NCBI GenBank assembly: GCA_907165275.2
Contig: OU015662.1
Span: forward strand, 2,611,501 to 2,675,500
Reading direction: 5' to 3'
Length of the DNA stretch: 64,000 nucleotides
From: Zygaena filipendulae
Lineage: Eukaryota > Arthropoda > Insecta > Lepidoptera > Zygaenidae
The notes beneath the pieces were generated by a model. The model was given only the letters and a program-made list of their open reading frames with translations. It did no database searches and was not told the origin of the DNA. A program made the translations under genes and the position numbers. Positions 11,038-20,935 of this stretch are shown here, one piece after another; position 1 is the first letter of the stretch; each line of letters starts with the position of its first letter.

Positions 11038-11208
11038 TCTTTAAATACGAATGTGAGTCTGTTTGTTTGTTATGCCTTCACGCTACTACTGAACCGATCA
11101 TCATCATGACATACTTACACATTGTCAAGAGTACAGAGAAGGACATGGAGTACTTTTTATCCCATCGATTCCCGCAGGAACTCTAAAATTAACGCAGGAA
11201 ACCGCTAG
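11038..11208 (+). mobile_element. Helitron-like element, 5' end eroded
   Basis: Family body blocks ('gtctgtttgtttgttatgcc', 'agagaaggacatgg', 'tcccgcaggaactc') ending AACCGCTAG with CTAG at 11205-11208. Confidence 0.75.
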
Positions 11209-11571
11209 TAATTAAATAAATAACAATTTATTTTTTAATCCAGCGGGAAAATCTCAGAGTAGGTTGGTATGTAAACGAATTCGCAAGCTCAGCTATAGTT
11301 CAAAATAAACTATCACGTTGTAAAACACTGTGCCCTAGGTCGTAGTAAACAATTTCATTAGTTATTATTTAACACTTACATAATGACTGAAGTAAATACT
11401 GGAAGAAAATTGCATAATCTACGAGCGCGGCCTGATTAGCATAGACAAGCTAGAATTAGATTTAAAAACAATACGTCACCAACCAGTAGATCGTATTTCG
11501 ATTCCGGGTGAGGTAATTTTTTTCCAAATTTCGCTTTCATATTTAATCACACGCCTGTACCGGATGAGTTA

Positions 11572-11770
11572 TCCTACAAATATTATAAATGTGACAGTGT
11601 GGATGTTTGGATGTTTGTTACTCAATCACGCAAAAACGGCTGAATGGATTTGGACAAAATTTGGCAAGCATGTTATCAGGGGTACAGAGAAGTATATAGG
11701 GTACTTTTCATCCCGGAATTCCCGCAGGAACTCTGAAATTACCGCGGGTGAAACCGCGGGGCACAGCTAG
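11572..11770 (+). mobile_element. Helitron-like element, full length (199 bp)
   Basis: Starts TC (11572), ends CTAG (11767-11770), flanked by A at 11571 and T at 11771. The 3' end has a 6-bp hairpin stem (CCGCGG, loop GTGAAA, CCGCGG) about 7 bases before CTAG. These are the Helitron hallmarks: 5' TC, 3' hairpin plus CTRR, insertion between A and T. There is no coding capacity, so it is non-autonomous. It resembles the Lep1-type elements I recall from Lepidoptera. Confidence 0.88.
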
Positions 11771-12806
11771 TAGATAGATAAATATGACCGTACAATTTGG
11801 TTTCCTTTTTTTTCGCGCATAATTTTCAGACTTTATTTGGGTTAAACCTTACAAACTATATTCATCAAAAAATATATTCATCTATGAAAACTACCTACAT
11901 AAAATAGTTGGTTAATACCGACTAAGGATATGATATAAATTTTCGTCCTTACACTCGCTGTGCGTTAAGTCAAAATTATAATGGACTCGATGTAAACTTT
12001 TATTATGACTGTTTAAGATAATATAGTGGAATCTAAAGGGTTTGTGTTGATTTAGAATTAATTGAAAAATTTCAATTAAATACATATGCAAATTTCTATG
12101 AACTAACGAAGTCTGATCAAGGGAAGATTGCTTTTCGACGCCGATTGTATTTTTTGAATAGTGAAACATTTTCGGGTTTATTCCGACCAGTTCCACCAGG
12201 GCTTATAGTTCGATGATTCTTAGACATTTTTTTTTTCCAAATTGTTAGACTGACTTGTTGAACTTTGTAGATTTTTCTTATCAATTACCTACTGTAACGT
12301 ATTAAGTTCATAATTTTAGTGATAAATTTATGTTACACAGTGAAATCAAAAATAATATAAATAAAATTGTTTTTTTTTTTAACTTATACAAAGATGAATT
12401 GAAAATTATGAATAAAGTATTCTAAATTGGTCACCTACAAAATTTACATGCGATTACAAATAAACTCCTCGATAACGACTATACCTTTTGAGAGTATTTC
12501 GCAAAAAAATTATACCCAAACAGTTTGTCGGTGCCTATTACTATACCAAACACACACCCCTTCATTGATAAGAACGTTACAATTTATTATCATAGGTACT
12601 TGAGTCGCACCTGAATGATCTAATCGGTAATTCATAATATGATTATTCACTCGATTTGTGATACATTTTCCGAATATCACTCGATTTTTCCGTTCACGAT
12701 AACACACGTGTGAATTTCGTGACGGGAAAGCAAATTGAATGCTAAAACCACGCAGGTACAGTCGGTAGCGCAAGTGTTATAAAATTAGTTGAGAAATAAC
12801 ATTGTT
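11771..12806. other. Unassigned AT-rich intergenic sequence
   Basis: No repeat or gene recognised. ORFs of 94 (11912-12196, minus) and 87 codons (12510-12773, minus) have no recognisable motif. Confidence 0.35.
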
Positions 12807-12896
12807 AGTAGCTGTTTCACCTGCGATAATTCCGGAATTTCCGCGGAAATTCCACTGTAAACTCCTTTTCTTTCTGTCTTTCTTTCTATCTGCTAT
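12807..12896 (-). mobile_element. Helitron 3' remnant joined to a GAAA-type microsatellite
   Basis: TAGCTGTTTCACCTGCGATAA-type hairpin end at 12807-12856 passes directly into a pyrimidine tract of CTTT/CTGT units (12865-12896). Lepidopteran Helitrons next to GAAA microsatellites have been described before (recalled, not checked). Confidence 0.55.
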
Positions 12897-13029
12897 CACT
12901 ACTTGCACAGTTACTAGGCTGAAGTCTGAAGGCTCGCCACAACGTTGTAGCAGAGCCTGAAGAGGCCCTAAGGTGCCGGGAGGCGGAGAGTGTCTCTTTT
13001 CTATGTAAAACTTATTATTATAAGTTAAT

Positions 13030-13090
13030 AGATACAGATAGATAAATAGAAAGATAGATAGAGAACTCTTTATTGTACACCAAACAAAAA
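13030..13090 (-). repeat. 5'-truncated non-LTR retroposon 3' tail
   Basis: Read on the minus strand, a GTGTACAATAAAGAGTTC motif with a polyadenylation-like AATAAA is followed by a short TATC-type simple tail. The plus-strand form (GAACTCTTTATTGTACACC) resembles the tail at 57547. Confidence 0.5.
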
Positions 13091-13377
13091 AAAATCACAA
13101 ATTATTATTACTATTATTCTTTTACACAACTAGACGATACGATATATCGTAACCTATTTTGGTTAATACTAGGTACCACTAGAAGGTACTTGGTTCATAG
13201 TAGGTACCAAGCATCGTAACACATCGACTGTTATGTCGTAACTCGTAATATATATGCGTAGAATTGCACTGTCGTTGTCCTATTTAGCACTATCGCGGTC
13301 TTTAGTAAAAACAATAACAATTATATTTTATTCAAATTATACTAGTTTTTGCATGTAGGTTGAACTAAATATCTATA

Positions 13378-13862
13378 TCTATACTTATAATAAAACTGTA
13401 GAGAGGTCAATTCTGTACATTGAATATATATTCAAAATTAAGATTGGAGGATGAATGGTGAGCGATACTGATGCCAAAAATGCAATCAGAAATTTTTTTG
13501 TCTGTCTGTCTATCTGTCTGTATGTGCACGCATGGGCCAAAAACTACTGAAGGGATTTTAACTAAACTTGGTACGATTGTAGTCGATACTCCTGGGCAGG
13601 TTATAGGCTATATAACATAACGCTAAGACACATAGGAGCTGAACAGTGACGATAAATTTGAAGCAAATCGGAAGAAAATGCGCTTTCGAGCTCTTATCCT
13701 CGCATACGTTTACTTAATCACGCAAAAACGACTGAACGGATTTGGATGAAATTTGGCATGCACGTTGTAAGGGGTACAGAGAAGGACATAGGGTACTTTT
13801 TATCCCGGGATTTCCGCGGGAACTCTGAAATTTCCGAGGGTGAAACCGCGGGGCACAGCTAG
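13378..13862 (+). mobile_element. Helitron-like element, long form (485 bp), full length
   Basis: TC at 13378 preceded by A; CTAG at 13859-13862 followed by T. The last 180 bases match the common short family, including the hairpin GGGTGAAACCGCGGGGCACAG. The first 300 bases are unlike the short copies (TCTGTCTGTCTATCTGTCTG, ACTACTGAAGGGATTTTAAC) and may represent the parent form or a different 5' capture. Confidence 0.82.
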
Positions 13863-14074
13863 TTAATAATAGAATAATAAGATATTATGATAATTAGGTC
13901 AAGTTGAATAATGTAATTTAATAAATATTATTACTAAGTAAGTATTAAGTTTTTAAACAATATTATTCGGAGTAGAGCTTGAAATTTATTCTGTAAATCC
14001 TTTTTTGAGGTGTGAAAACTTCTTTAGCATCGTTGTGATGCCAAAATTGATGAAACGAAAAAGCGACACTGATC

Positions 14075-14115
14075 GCGTCGAATTAAGAACCTCCTTCTTT
14101 TGGGAAGTCGGTTCA
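14075..14115 (+). repeat. Retroposon-like tail block (family T)
   Basis: GCGTCGAATTAAGAACCTCC then TTTTGGGAAGTCGGTT. The same block, ending with AAGTCGGTTAAAA-type sequence, lies at 27511-27551, 49081-49120 and, inverted, at 23140-23165. Confidence 0.6.
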
Positions 14116-14502
14116 AAATAGACAACCACAATCATCTATACAATATAACGTGCGAGTAGTGTAATGCGGATGTTTAAGATCTTATATTAATATAGTACAT
14201 GAACATGAATGAAAAATTAAAACAAATTTTTTGTTGTGTTTGTTATGAGAAGAATAATATGAAAGGATTTTGGAATTCCTGCGGGAATCAAGTTGTTGTA
14301 TCAATAAATAAGTAAATCAGAAATACGACGCAAAAAGTGATTAGATGGTTTTACCATAATCGGAAGTTATTAGCGTTAAGTCTTTTGATCAGTACCTAAT
14401 GATAAGGCAATATATTTGTATTGGGGCAAACGGAAATAGACTTCAAGATAGTGATAACGGTCGATGATTCGTATTGGATTTTACACCTGTCACAAATACA
14501 CA

Positions 14503-15112
14503 ATCAGTAAATCTGGAGACACGGTAGTGCCCCCGCCAAGACGAGCCAAGCGAAGCGCAAGGGCACTTTTCTCGACGTGCTCCGTCGTTTTTTTTAACCC
14601 TTATAACTTGGGTTTGGATTATACCAGATAAACGAAATTCTCGGAATACCTTGTCGATAGCAGATTTATTAAACGTATAAAGTTTTATTTGCATAGCTCT
14701 TATACTTTAGATTTTAGAGATACCTAAAAAACCCTGATTTCGTCACTGACTTACTGATGATCATCTTAGGGTATTTCCTAATGTCCTAGAAAGCTGAAAT
14801 TTTATATGTAAGCCAATATTAGTACACAAACAACAAAAAAATTATAAAACTTGTAACTTTTATCCTCCAACCCCTTAAACTCCAGGATGGAAGTTTATAT
14901 GAGACTTCCGCAATTTTGACTTACAAAAGCCACATATTTTGACTAAGGTGTAGTTTGTGATGTTAGGCCTTGTAAAGTTAGGGCGTGTAACATTAGAAGC
15001 TTGGCTCTACATGAGATCTGATAACTTTTTGACAGTGCGAGTCATATGATCTCGTCTTGGCAACATTTTACATGAAAATGTTTTTGGTGTAATGTTGTTG
15101 TCTTACATATTA
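14503..15112. repeat. Interspersed repeat R1, copy a (block A minus, block B plus)
   Basis: Block A (14503-14950) is the reverse complement of 20510-20935; block B (14968-15112, with GCTTGGCTCTACATGAGATC) is in the same direction as 20355-20495. A frame of about 60 residues (REFRLSGI, QTQVIRV, ASLGSSWRGHYR) is conserved in both copies. Confidence 0.7.
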
Positions 15113-15239
15113 TACCAAGGTAAACGAGAGTGGGAAAACCAAAAAATCAGTGAGTCAAGTAGATACCTACTTTTTGAATCGTGACCGATTTTTAGAACTA
15201 TTATTGCCATATTATGCGTTAGTTTCGAAGATTCCGCGA

Positions 15240-15432
15240 GTTTCCGTTGGTTAATTTCGGAGTTCCCGTGGGAATTCCGATATAAAAAGTAGCCTATGTC
15301 CTTCTCGCTCTCCTTCTAACTTGTCAGGGGCAACGTGTATGCAAAATTTTGTGGTGAACGGTTAAGCCGTTTAGCCGTGAAAGCGTAACAAACAAACAAG
15401 CAAACAAACAAACTCACTTTATTATAAATATT
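15240..15432 (-). mobile_element. Helitron-like element without the 3' hairpin
   Basis: 'atttcggagttcccgtggg', 'cctatgtccttctc', a CAAACAAACAAG run, then CACTTTATTATAAATATTAA: the common family with its CTAG end lost. Confidence 0.7.
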
Positions 15433-15807
15433 AAATAACAATTAGTGTATAGGTTCACATCCAGTCCAGTGTATATTAGTATATATTATTTTGCACTTTA
15501 GCATTTTTGAACTTTTGCAATTAATGTCATTTTAAATTTTATAGACACTCTTGTATTGTTTAATTTTCTATACTACATAATTATGAATGTATGGATGAAT
15601 TCAAACCGATCAGTGGTAGCACAAATCAGGAAAAAAATAAAATTAAAACCGACTTTCAAAAACGCAAAATAAAAAAGCTAAAAATAACAAAATACTAACG
15701 ATTAAATCGATGTTATGTTATTTTTAGCTTTTTATTTTTTTTTCATGTGTTTTTTTTAAATTTCGATTCAATAGTACCAAATAAAAATTTAAGAGTAAAA
15801 AGAATTA
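15433..15807. other. Unassigned AT-rich intergenic sequence
   Basis: A/T-rich with an inverted TTATTTTTAGCTTTTTA / AAAAAGCTAAAAATAA pair near 15671-15737. No gene recognised. Confidence 0.4.
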
Positions 15808-16050
15808 TTATCTCAAAAGAAGATATTTATTTAACGGGAAGCGACAACAATTTATAACAATCAGAGCAATAAATGGCCGGTGACAAAATAATTCCATTGA
15901 TAAAGCAAATAAAGGATCGCAACGAACTCCTGTAAGTTTCCTTCCACTAAAGTGATATTTATATGTCATATCGAGCACGCGACAGTCAGAGAGCAAAGTT
16001 TAAACGCACACGAACACAAACAGTTGCTATATCCATGCACAATAATTGTT

Positions 16051-16135
16051 GTAAGGACGTGACGTCATAGACGTGGCGTGTTGTTACTCGGAGTTATCTG
16101 TCGGCGATCGTCACACGTGCCCGACGCTATAAATA
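16051..16135 (+). promoter_or_regulatory. Candidate promoter: CRE, ACGTG cluster, CACGTG E-box, TATA box
   Basis: A full palindromic CRE (TGACGTCA, 16060-16067), ACGTG at 16057-16061 and 16071-16075, GCGTG at 16076-16080, an E-box CACGTG at 16114-16119 and a consensus TATA box (TATAAATA, 16128-16135) fall within 80 bases. A start site about 25-30 bases past the TATA box would be near 16158-16162, giving a 5' leader of about 150 bases to the ATG at 16310. Such sites are used by CREB/ATF, bHLH-PAS (hypoxia, clock) and UPR factors; which one acts here is not shown. Confidence 0.55.
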
Positions 16136-16309
16136 CGGTGCACTATGCCACAGAATACAACAAACGATACAACGACACTGGCTGGAACAGTCTTCATTCT
16201 TTAACTTCTAACTACATTCTAAATAAGAATAATTTTAATCTACGAACATTCCATACGTTCCTTTATTGGAATTCGGAATACTTCGAAATTTTAAATTCAA
16301 ATCAATAAA

Positions 16310-16513
16310 ATGGATAAACGTCAGCTGATCGGAAGCGCAACCCGTTACATCGCTGGAAGGCATGCGGTGCAAACCGTGTACTGGAGGAAGTCAGCGGACG
16401 AAGGCAGGGGGCTAGTTAAGACCACAAAAACGACTTTCTTCGGCAAAAACGACGGTCCAGACAAGGTGAACGGAGCGGATATGTTCGCGAAAGTGCGCGA
16501 AAGGTACATGTAA
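16310..16513 (+). CDS. Small basic protein, 67 residues, apparently intronless candidate host gene
   Basis: ATG at 16310 sits in a good insect start context (AATAAAATGG); TAA ends it at 16511-16513. The protein begins MDKRQLIGSATRYIAG and ends MFAKVRERYM. It is rich in Lys and Arg (7 each against 5 Asp and 2 Glu), has no cysteine, no signal peptide and no membrane segment, so a cytosolic or nuclear location is likely. I do not recognise the family. The case for a real gene is contextual: a well-placed TATA box and compact site cluster upstream, an island free of the repeats that fill both sides, and a 3' flank with a K-box-like motif and AU-rich elements. A longer frame over the leader (16078-16308) starts before the TATA box and is unlikely to be used. 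No AATAAA was seen nearby. It could be an exon of a longer gene, but no strong splice sites are visible. Confidence 0.55.
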   Translation: MDKRQLIGSATRYIAGRHAVQTVYWRKSADEGRGLVKTTKTTFFGKNDGPDKVNGADMFAKVRERYM

Positions 16514-16870
16514 ACGGAAGCAAAGAAAAACGTGCGAAACCAATTAGTCTGTGATATGTTTTTCTCTGAGTAAAGATAATGTTTCTCTTTTTTATTTAGA
16601 ATTAGAAAATAGTTTTATATAGTGTTTTAAGTAGTTATAATGTCATTTCGGCAAGAGTTTTCTGCTCATTCTCATATTTAATGTTCATAGTTTAATATTC
16701 TCTGTTGTGCACGTTAAAATATTTTGTGTGAAAATACTTACTTTTATAAATTTTAAGTTCCTAAACCGGTGTCGTGTTTAGTTATCTATTTACGAAAAAG
16801 TATTATACTAATTATTAGAATCCGAATGTTTTTTTTATTTATTTACTTTATCATTATATATATTTAATAA
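16514..16870 (+). other. Probable 3' UTR with AU-rich elements
   Basis: At least six ATTTA pentamers, including overlapping ATTTATTTA near 16838, in a repeat-free stretch after the 67-residue ORF. This is typical of short-lived mRNAs, though AT-rich background makes ATTTA common. No canonical AATAAA was found. Confidence 0.35.
16549..16556 (+). promoter_or_regulatory. K-box-like motif in the 3' flank
   Basis: CTGTGATA, identical to the K-box known from 3' UTRs of Drosophila Notch-pathway genes and complementary to the miR-2/13-type seed, lies 36 bases after the stop codon of the 67-residue gene. A single 8-mer can occur by chance. Confidence 0.35.
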
Positions 16871-16919
16871 CTAATAAGTCTCACATGCAATTTTGCTCAA
16901 TCGAACGCTACCCAAAAAA

Positions 16920-16978
16920 CAAGCTGCGCCCGCCGTTTCACCCACGGCCACGTGACGTCAAGAATTCTCGCAAGAACT
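16920..16978 (-). mobile_element. Eroded Helitron 3' end
   Basis: GCCCGCCGTTTCACCCACGG is the hairpin with substitutions; no CTAG left. Confidence 0.45.
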
Positions 16979-17992
16979 AAGTAGGTACCCTTAAATTAAT
17001 ACCTTGTCCTAAAAATAAATTAGATTTTCCATTTTCTAGTTTATATGAGACTAACGGACGGCAGTTGATTTTTATAGCTATAGGTACATAGGTAGATAGA
17101 TTAACGAGATTTGGGTCAGGCGTCAAAGTCTGGATTTGAAAATAGGTAATTATAATAATCGACCTCTTTAATATAGAACCTACTCTGATCAACTTTAAGC
17201 ATGGTCTCCGACCTTCAACTGACAATTTTTTTTATTATTTTTTTTTTGTACTAATAAAAATAATAAACGTCTCCATAGCTTACTTATGCTAGAATAATCT
17301 TTTTTAGTAAGCTACACATGCTCTATGACTACCCTAAGCATCATGGCATACAGACTCATAGATACAGACGTTTCTTCAACGTAGAAACATGAGCGGAGTC
17401 TGACGTTATTGCGATCTACTATTTAACTTAACTAGGTTCATACGTTCGCTGGCAGGACTTTTTTAAGTCGAAGAACCATCACCGTTCCAAGACAAAGTAA
17501 CTTTCTAATTTTACCGAAATATCTAAACTCTACAAGTTACAAAGTGCATTAAATTTTACAGTAGGTAGGTACTACGTGCAAAAATTGTCTATACTTAAGT
17601 AAAAGGCAGATGACATTGACTTATTTGATTTTGGCACAATTTTTTTAACAGTCACCTACTTATCATACAAAATAAAAATATATTCTCGCAATGTTAAACA
17701 CAAATGTTGTCGCTTATCTTTGACATTAATAATAAATATAAAAATTGAGTTCTGCTCTATTTGGGTCAGATTGCAGATATACGTAGGGTCAGCAATAGCA
17801 ATATGTAACCACGTACTTTTGTGGAACATATTGCTATTGCTGACTATACATGATGGGTAGGCATACATTAAAAAAGTTTTATTAATATTTACATCAGATA
17901 ATACATACATATCTACCATGATTATCATATTTTTATTCTTCGCACTTCCACTCTTTACCAAAATATATTGTGAGTAAAATTTTAATAACTAT
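16979..17992. other. Unassigned intergenic sequence
   Basis: No gene. A near inverted pair containing AGCAATAGCAATATG and CATATTGCTATTGCTG lies at about 17790-17845. Confidence 0.4.
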
Positions 17993-18000
17993 GTATGTAC

Positions 18001-18228
18001 CTCAGACTAAATAAAACTAAAGACGGAACGCGTAGAACAAACAAGTGCAGCCAGGAAAAAGACACCACGCTGTGCACGTACACAGAAACACGCACACACA
18101 AGAAAAAGACACCATACGTAGGAATCATTGTGGCACTTTCTTAGGAAAGTTTCAGCACCACATGCATACGCAACCGGCTTCACTTCCTTTTTCGAGACGT
18201 TCCGTCTTTAGTTTTTATTTGGTCTGAG
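18001..18228. mobile_element. MITE family M4, copy a, with 8-bp target duplication
   Basis: Inverted ends of about 30 bp (CTCAGACTAAATAAAACTAA at left; CTTTAGTTTTTATTTGGTCT then GAG at right). Flanked by GTATGTAC on both sides (17993-18000 and 18229-18236). An 8-bp duplication suggests an hAT-like or similar transposase; the ends do not fit the hAT end consensus well. Second copy at 32855-33062. Confidence 0.85.
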
Positions 18229-18236
18229 GTATGTAC

Positions 18237-18676
18237 TCTTGAGAAGAAAAGTGCATGGTAAATAGGTAAAACAATCCACTGAAATAAGGTTCCATCAGTT
18301 TAGCTAAACAGCTTTTGCAACTTTCAGTAATATAAATAAATGTCAACAGAAAGAAATCGCTAGTAAGTGGTTTATTTAACCATACATTTGGTATTCTATT
18401 CTGTTCTATAAAATACGAAAAAATATTATTAAGAAATGAGTAAAATCTTTGATCCGAACAACATGCAAATTTAGTGAAAACAAATTTGTATCAAAAATTA
18501 TTTTCGGGAACCATCTCAAATTGCTTTTAACTGTGCAAGCTGGATCTAGCTCAAATCTATAAATTATGCCATATCTAGTCGACAGACTAATAAAATATGT
18601 CTTTATGTCGACAAGTCATACATAGAGTGAGCAATAAATCATCTTTGATTCGAGTAACTACGGGCATATTATAGTA
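18237..18676. other. Unassigned intergenic sequence
   Basis: No gene or repeat recognised. Confidence 0.35.
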
Positions 18677-18716
18677 CTAGCTGTGCCCCGCGGTTTCACC
18701 CGCGTTAATGTCGGAG
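18677..18716 (-). mobile_element. Helitron 3' end, abruptly truncated
   Basis: CTAGCTGTGCCCCGCGG then TTTCACCCGCG and the start of the body; similarity stops at 18716, next to MITE M5a. Confidence 0.65.
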
Positions 18717-18734
18717 ACGTCACAAGCAAGTGCA

Positions 18735-18909
18735 GTTTTTACCCGCATATTATGACGTTACGAGCTCCCACTCCCAAACTTTAACGCGCTTTATCCAAGT
18801 ATATTTTTATTAATTTGAAAAATCAAAAAATACGTGTCTATTATTTTTTTACTATCCAACTGACGGACTAAATAGAATTTAGAAAAAAAAAACATTAGTC
18901 AAATAGCCT
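18735..18909. mobile_element. MITE family M5, copy a (half element)
   Basis: Reverse complement of part of the copy at 37746-38046: CTTTAACGCGCTTTATCC, AAAAATACGTGTCTATTATT and CTGACGGACTAAATAGAATT. Confidence 0.7.
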
Positions 18910-19299
18910 AGGTATTACTTAATATCAAATTTCCTAATAGTTACGTAGCAATATTCACAATCACCATTGTGATAAATAACGCAATTTAAAGAAGTGTTAA
19001 TAACGTAGTCCAATTTGTCATGTCATTCATATTTCCCGGACATCTTAAATAGAAAATAAATAAATAAATAGTAGATTAATTACTTGGAAAGCGAAGCTTT
19101 ACGCAGTACAAATTATCTGTACATTGACCCATCAGTGATTACAGTTCAATCAGACTCGAGACCTCATAACACTTATTACATTCAATCTTCAGCAACGGCC
19201 CGACATATCTCAAACTCTTTGGGAATGCTTCATCTTGCCGCAGTAGATGTTAGTGTTTATAATGTCTCACGAATGATGTCTCATTGTCACAAAATGACT

Positions 19300-19487
19300 T
19301 CACTAGCCGTTTCCCGCGGTTTCAAAGTCCAAGCGGGAAGCCAGTTATAAAAAGTGGGTACCCTATGTCCTTTTCTGTAATCCTGATAACGTGAATGCAA
19401 AATTTCATGACGATCGTCGATCAGTTGCGCAGTTCAGGCGTGAAAACGTAACAAACAAACAATATATTCGCATTTATAATAATATTT
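19300..19487 (-). mobile_element. Helitron-like element
   Basis: 'cactagccgtttcccgcgg', 'accctatgtccttttctg', 'gaatgcaaaatttcatgac', then ATTCGCATTTATAATAATATT. The hairpin's second arm is altered. Confidence 0.7.
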
Positions 19488-19700
19488 GCTGATCCGTGGG
19501 AATTCCTGGATAAAAGTAATCTATATTCTTTTCTTTACCTCTGAAAATGTGTAGTAAGCAAAATTTAATGCAGGTTCATCCGCGTTAATTCGGAGTTCTC
19601 GCACGTTGTCAGGGGCTCTGAAACCTTATGTACCTTATGTACTTTTCAGAGCCCCTGACAACGTGCTTGCAAAATTTCATGATGATCGGTTGCGATAACA
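19488..19700. mobile_element. Rearranged Helitron pieces around a 23-bp inverted repeat
   Basis: Body blocks occur in mixed order. Arms 19601-19623 and 19644-19666 are perfect reverse complements (GCACGTTGTCAGGGGCTCTG plus three bases) around a 20-base loop with two TATGTACCT-like steps. Confidence 0.65.
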
Positions 19701-19727
19701 TTAGTTAGGATGATCTTCTTCTTCTTT

Positions 19728-19885
19728 TTCTTTATAAATAAAAATTAATGTTTGTATGTCTGTCCTCTATGCGTTTCGAAATCATTGTCCCGATTGTGAT
19801 GAAACTTTGGCGGGTTGTTCTGCCTGCGTCCGCAAAGGTTCCTGATCCAAAAACTCACGCGGGTAGAACCGCGGGGCACAGCTAG
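19728..19885 (+). mobile_element. Helitron-like element, subfamily C
   Basis: ATTAATGTTTGTATGTCTGT at the 5' side, GATGAAACTTTGGCGGGTTG in the body, and GTAGAACCGCGGGGCACAG then CTAG (19882-19885). Shared with 38683-38833. Confidence 0.72.
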
Positions 19886-20354
19886 TTGTACGATAAAACG
19901 TTTTCTACTCTCACTTAATAGGTACGCGTTGCTATAGCAAAATTATGCCATAATTAATGAATCATAAACAGTAGATAATAATAACATTAAGACAAGTTTA
20001 TAGTCACTAACTAGATATAAATAACAGTGATAACTATGTATTGTCCCACACGATTATATGTATAAGTATGGCATAGGCATTTAAGTAATCGTAAACAATA
20101 ATAATGGCTTATCTTATTACCTGCATGTTTGAGGATAACGGCTGATGAATGGATGTTTACAAACCATGTGTTCTTGGAAATTTGATTTGATCAACTATTA
20201 GTAATATCTATTTACATATTTACTACTATAATTACGACTTACGGCGCAATTCATTAATACCCATTCATAATAATGAAACGTACTACAAATTTACAACTTT
20301 TACAAGTGGGTGTGGAATCCGAAACGCTCACTTGAAGAATTCAGGCTTAAGGTA
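19886..20354. other. Unassigned intergenic sequence
   Basis: AT-rich, no gene or repeat recognised. Confidence 0.35.
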
Positions 20355-20935
20355 TGGAGTTTGAGAAATTAGACCTTGTAGAGTTATAAGCTTGGCTCTT
20401 CATGAGATCTGATAATTTTTTCACAGTGCCTGGCATATGGACTCGTCTTGGCATCTTGGCGTCACTTACATGGATATGTTTTTGGTGGGATTTCATTTCT
20501 TTTTGTAACTCATAATTGCGGAATTCTCATACAAACTTCCATCCCCTAGTTTTAGGGGTTGGGGGATAAAAGTTACAAGTTTTTTAATTTTTTTGTTGTT
20601 TGTGTACTAATACTAGCTTACATGCCAAATTTCAGCTTTCTAGGATATTAGATAATACCCTAAGAATTTTGATGATCATCAGTGAGTCAGTGACGAAATC
20701 AGAGTTATTTAGATATTAATAAAATCTAAAGTATGCGAGCTAGCCAATTAAATCTTTATATGTTAGATAAGTCCGTTATTGACAACATATCCCGAGAATT
20801 TCGTTTATCTGGTATAGTCCAAACCCAAGTTATAAGGGTTCAAAAAAACGACGAAGCGCTTCGAGAAAAGATAGGTAGTGCTCCCGCTTCGCTTGGCTCG
20901 TCTTGGCGGGGGCACTACCGTGGCCCCAGATTATG
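20355..20935 (+). repeat. Interspersed repeat R1, copy b (blocks B and A both plus)
   Basis: Block B (20355-20495) then block A (20510-20935). Shares the frame LDKSVIDNISREFRLSGI, QTQVIRV, ASLGSSWRGHYR with copy a. Block A includes an inverted step near its end (CGCTTGGCTCGTCTTGGCGG). Confidence 0.7.

Noticed and set aside
16078..16308. 76-residue ORF upstream of the small gene
   Set aside because: It starts before the TATA box and is in another frame; it covers the promoter and leader.
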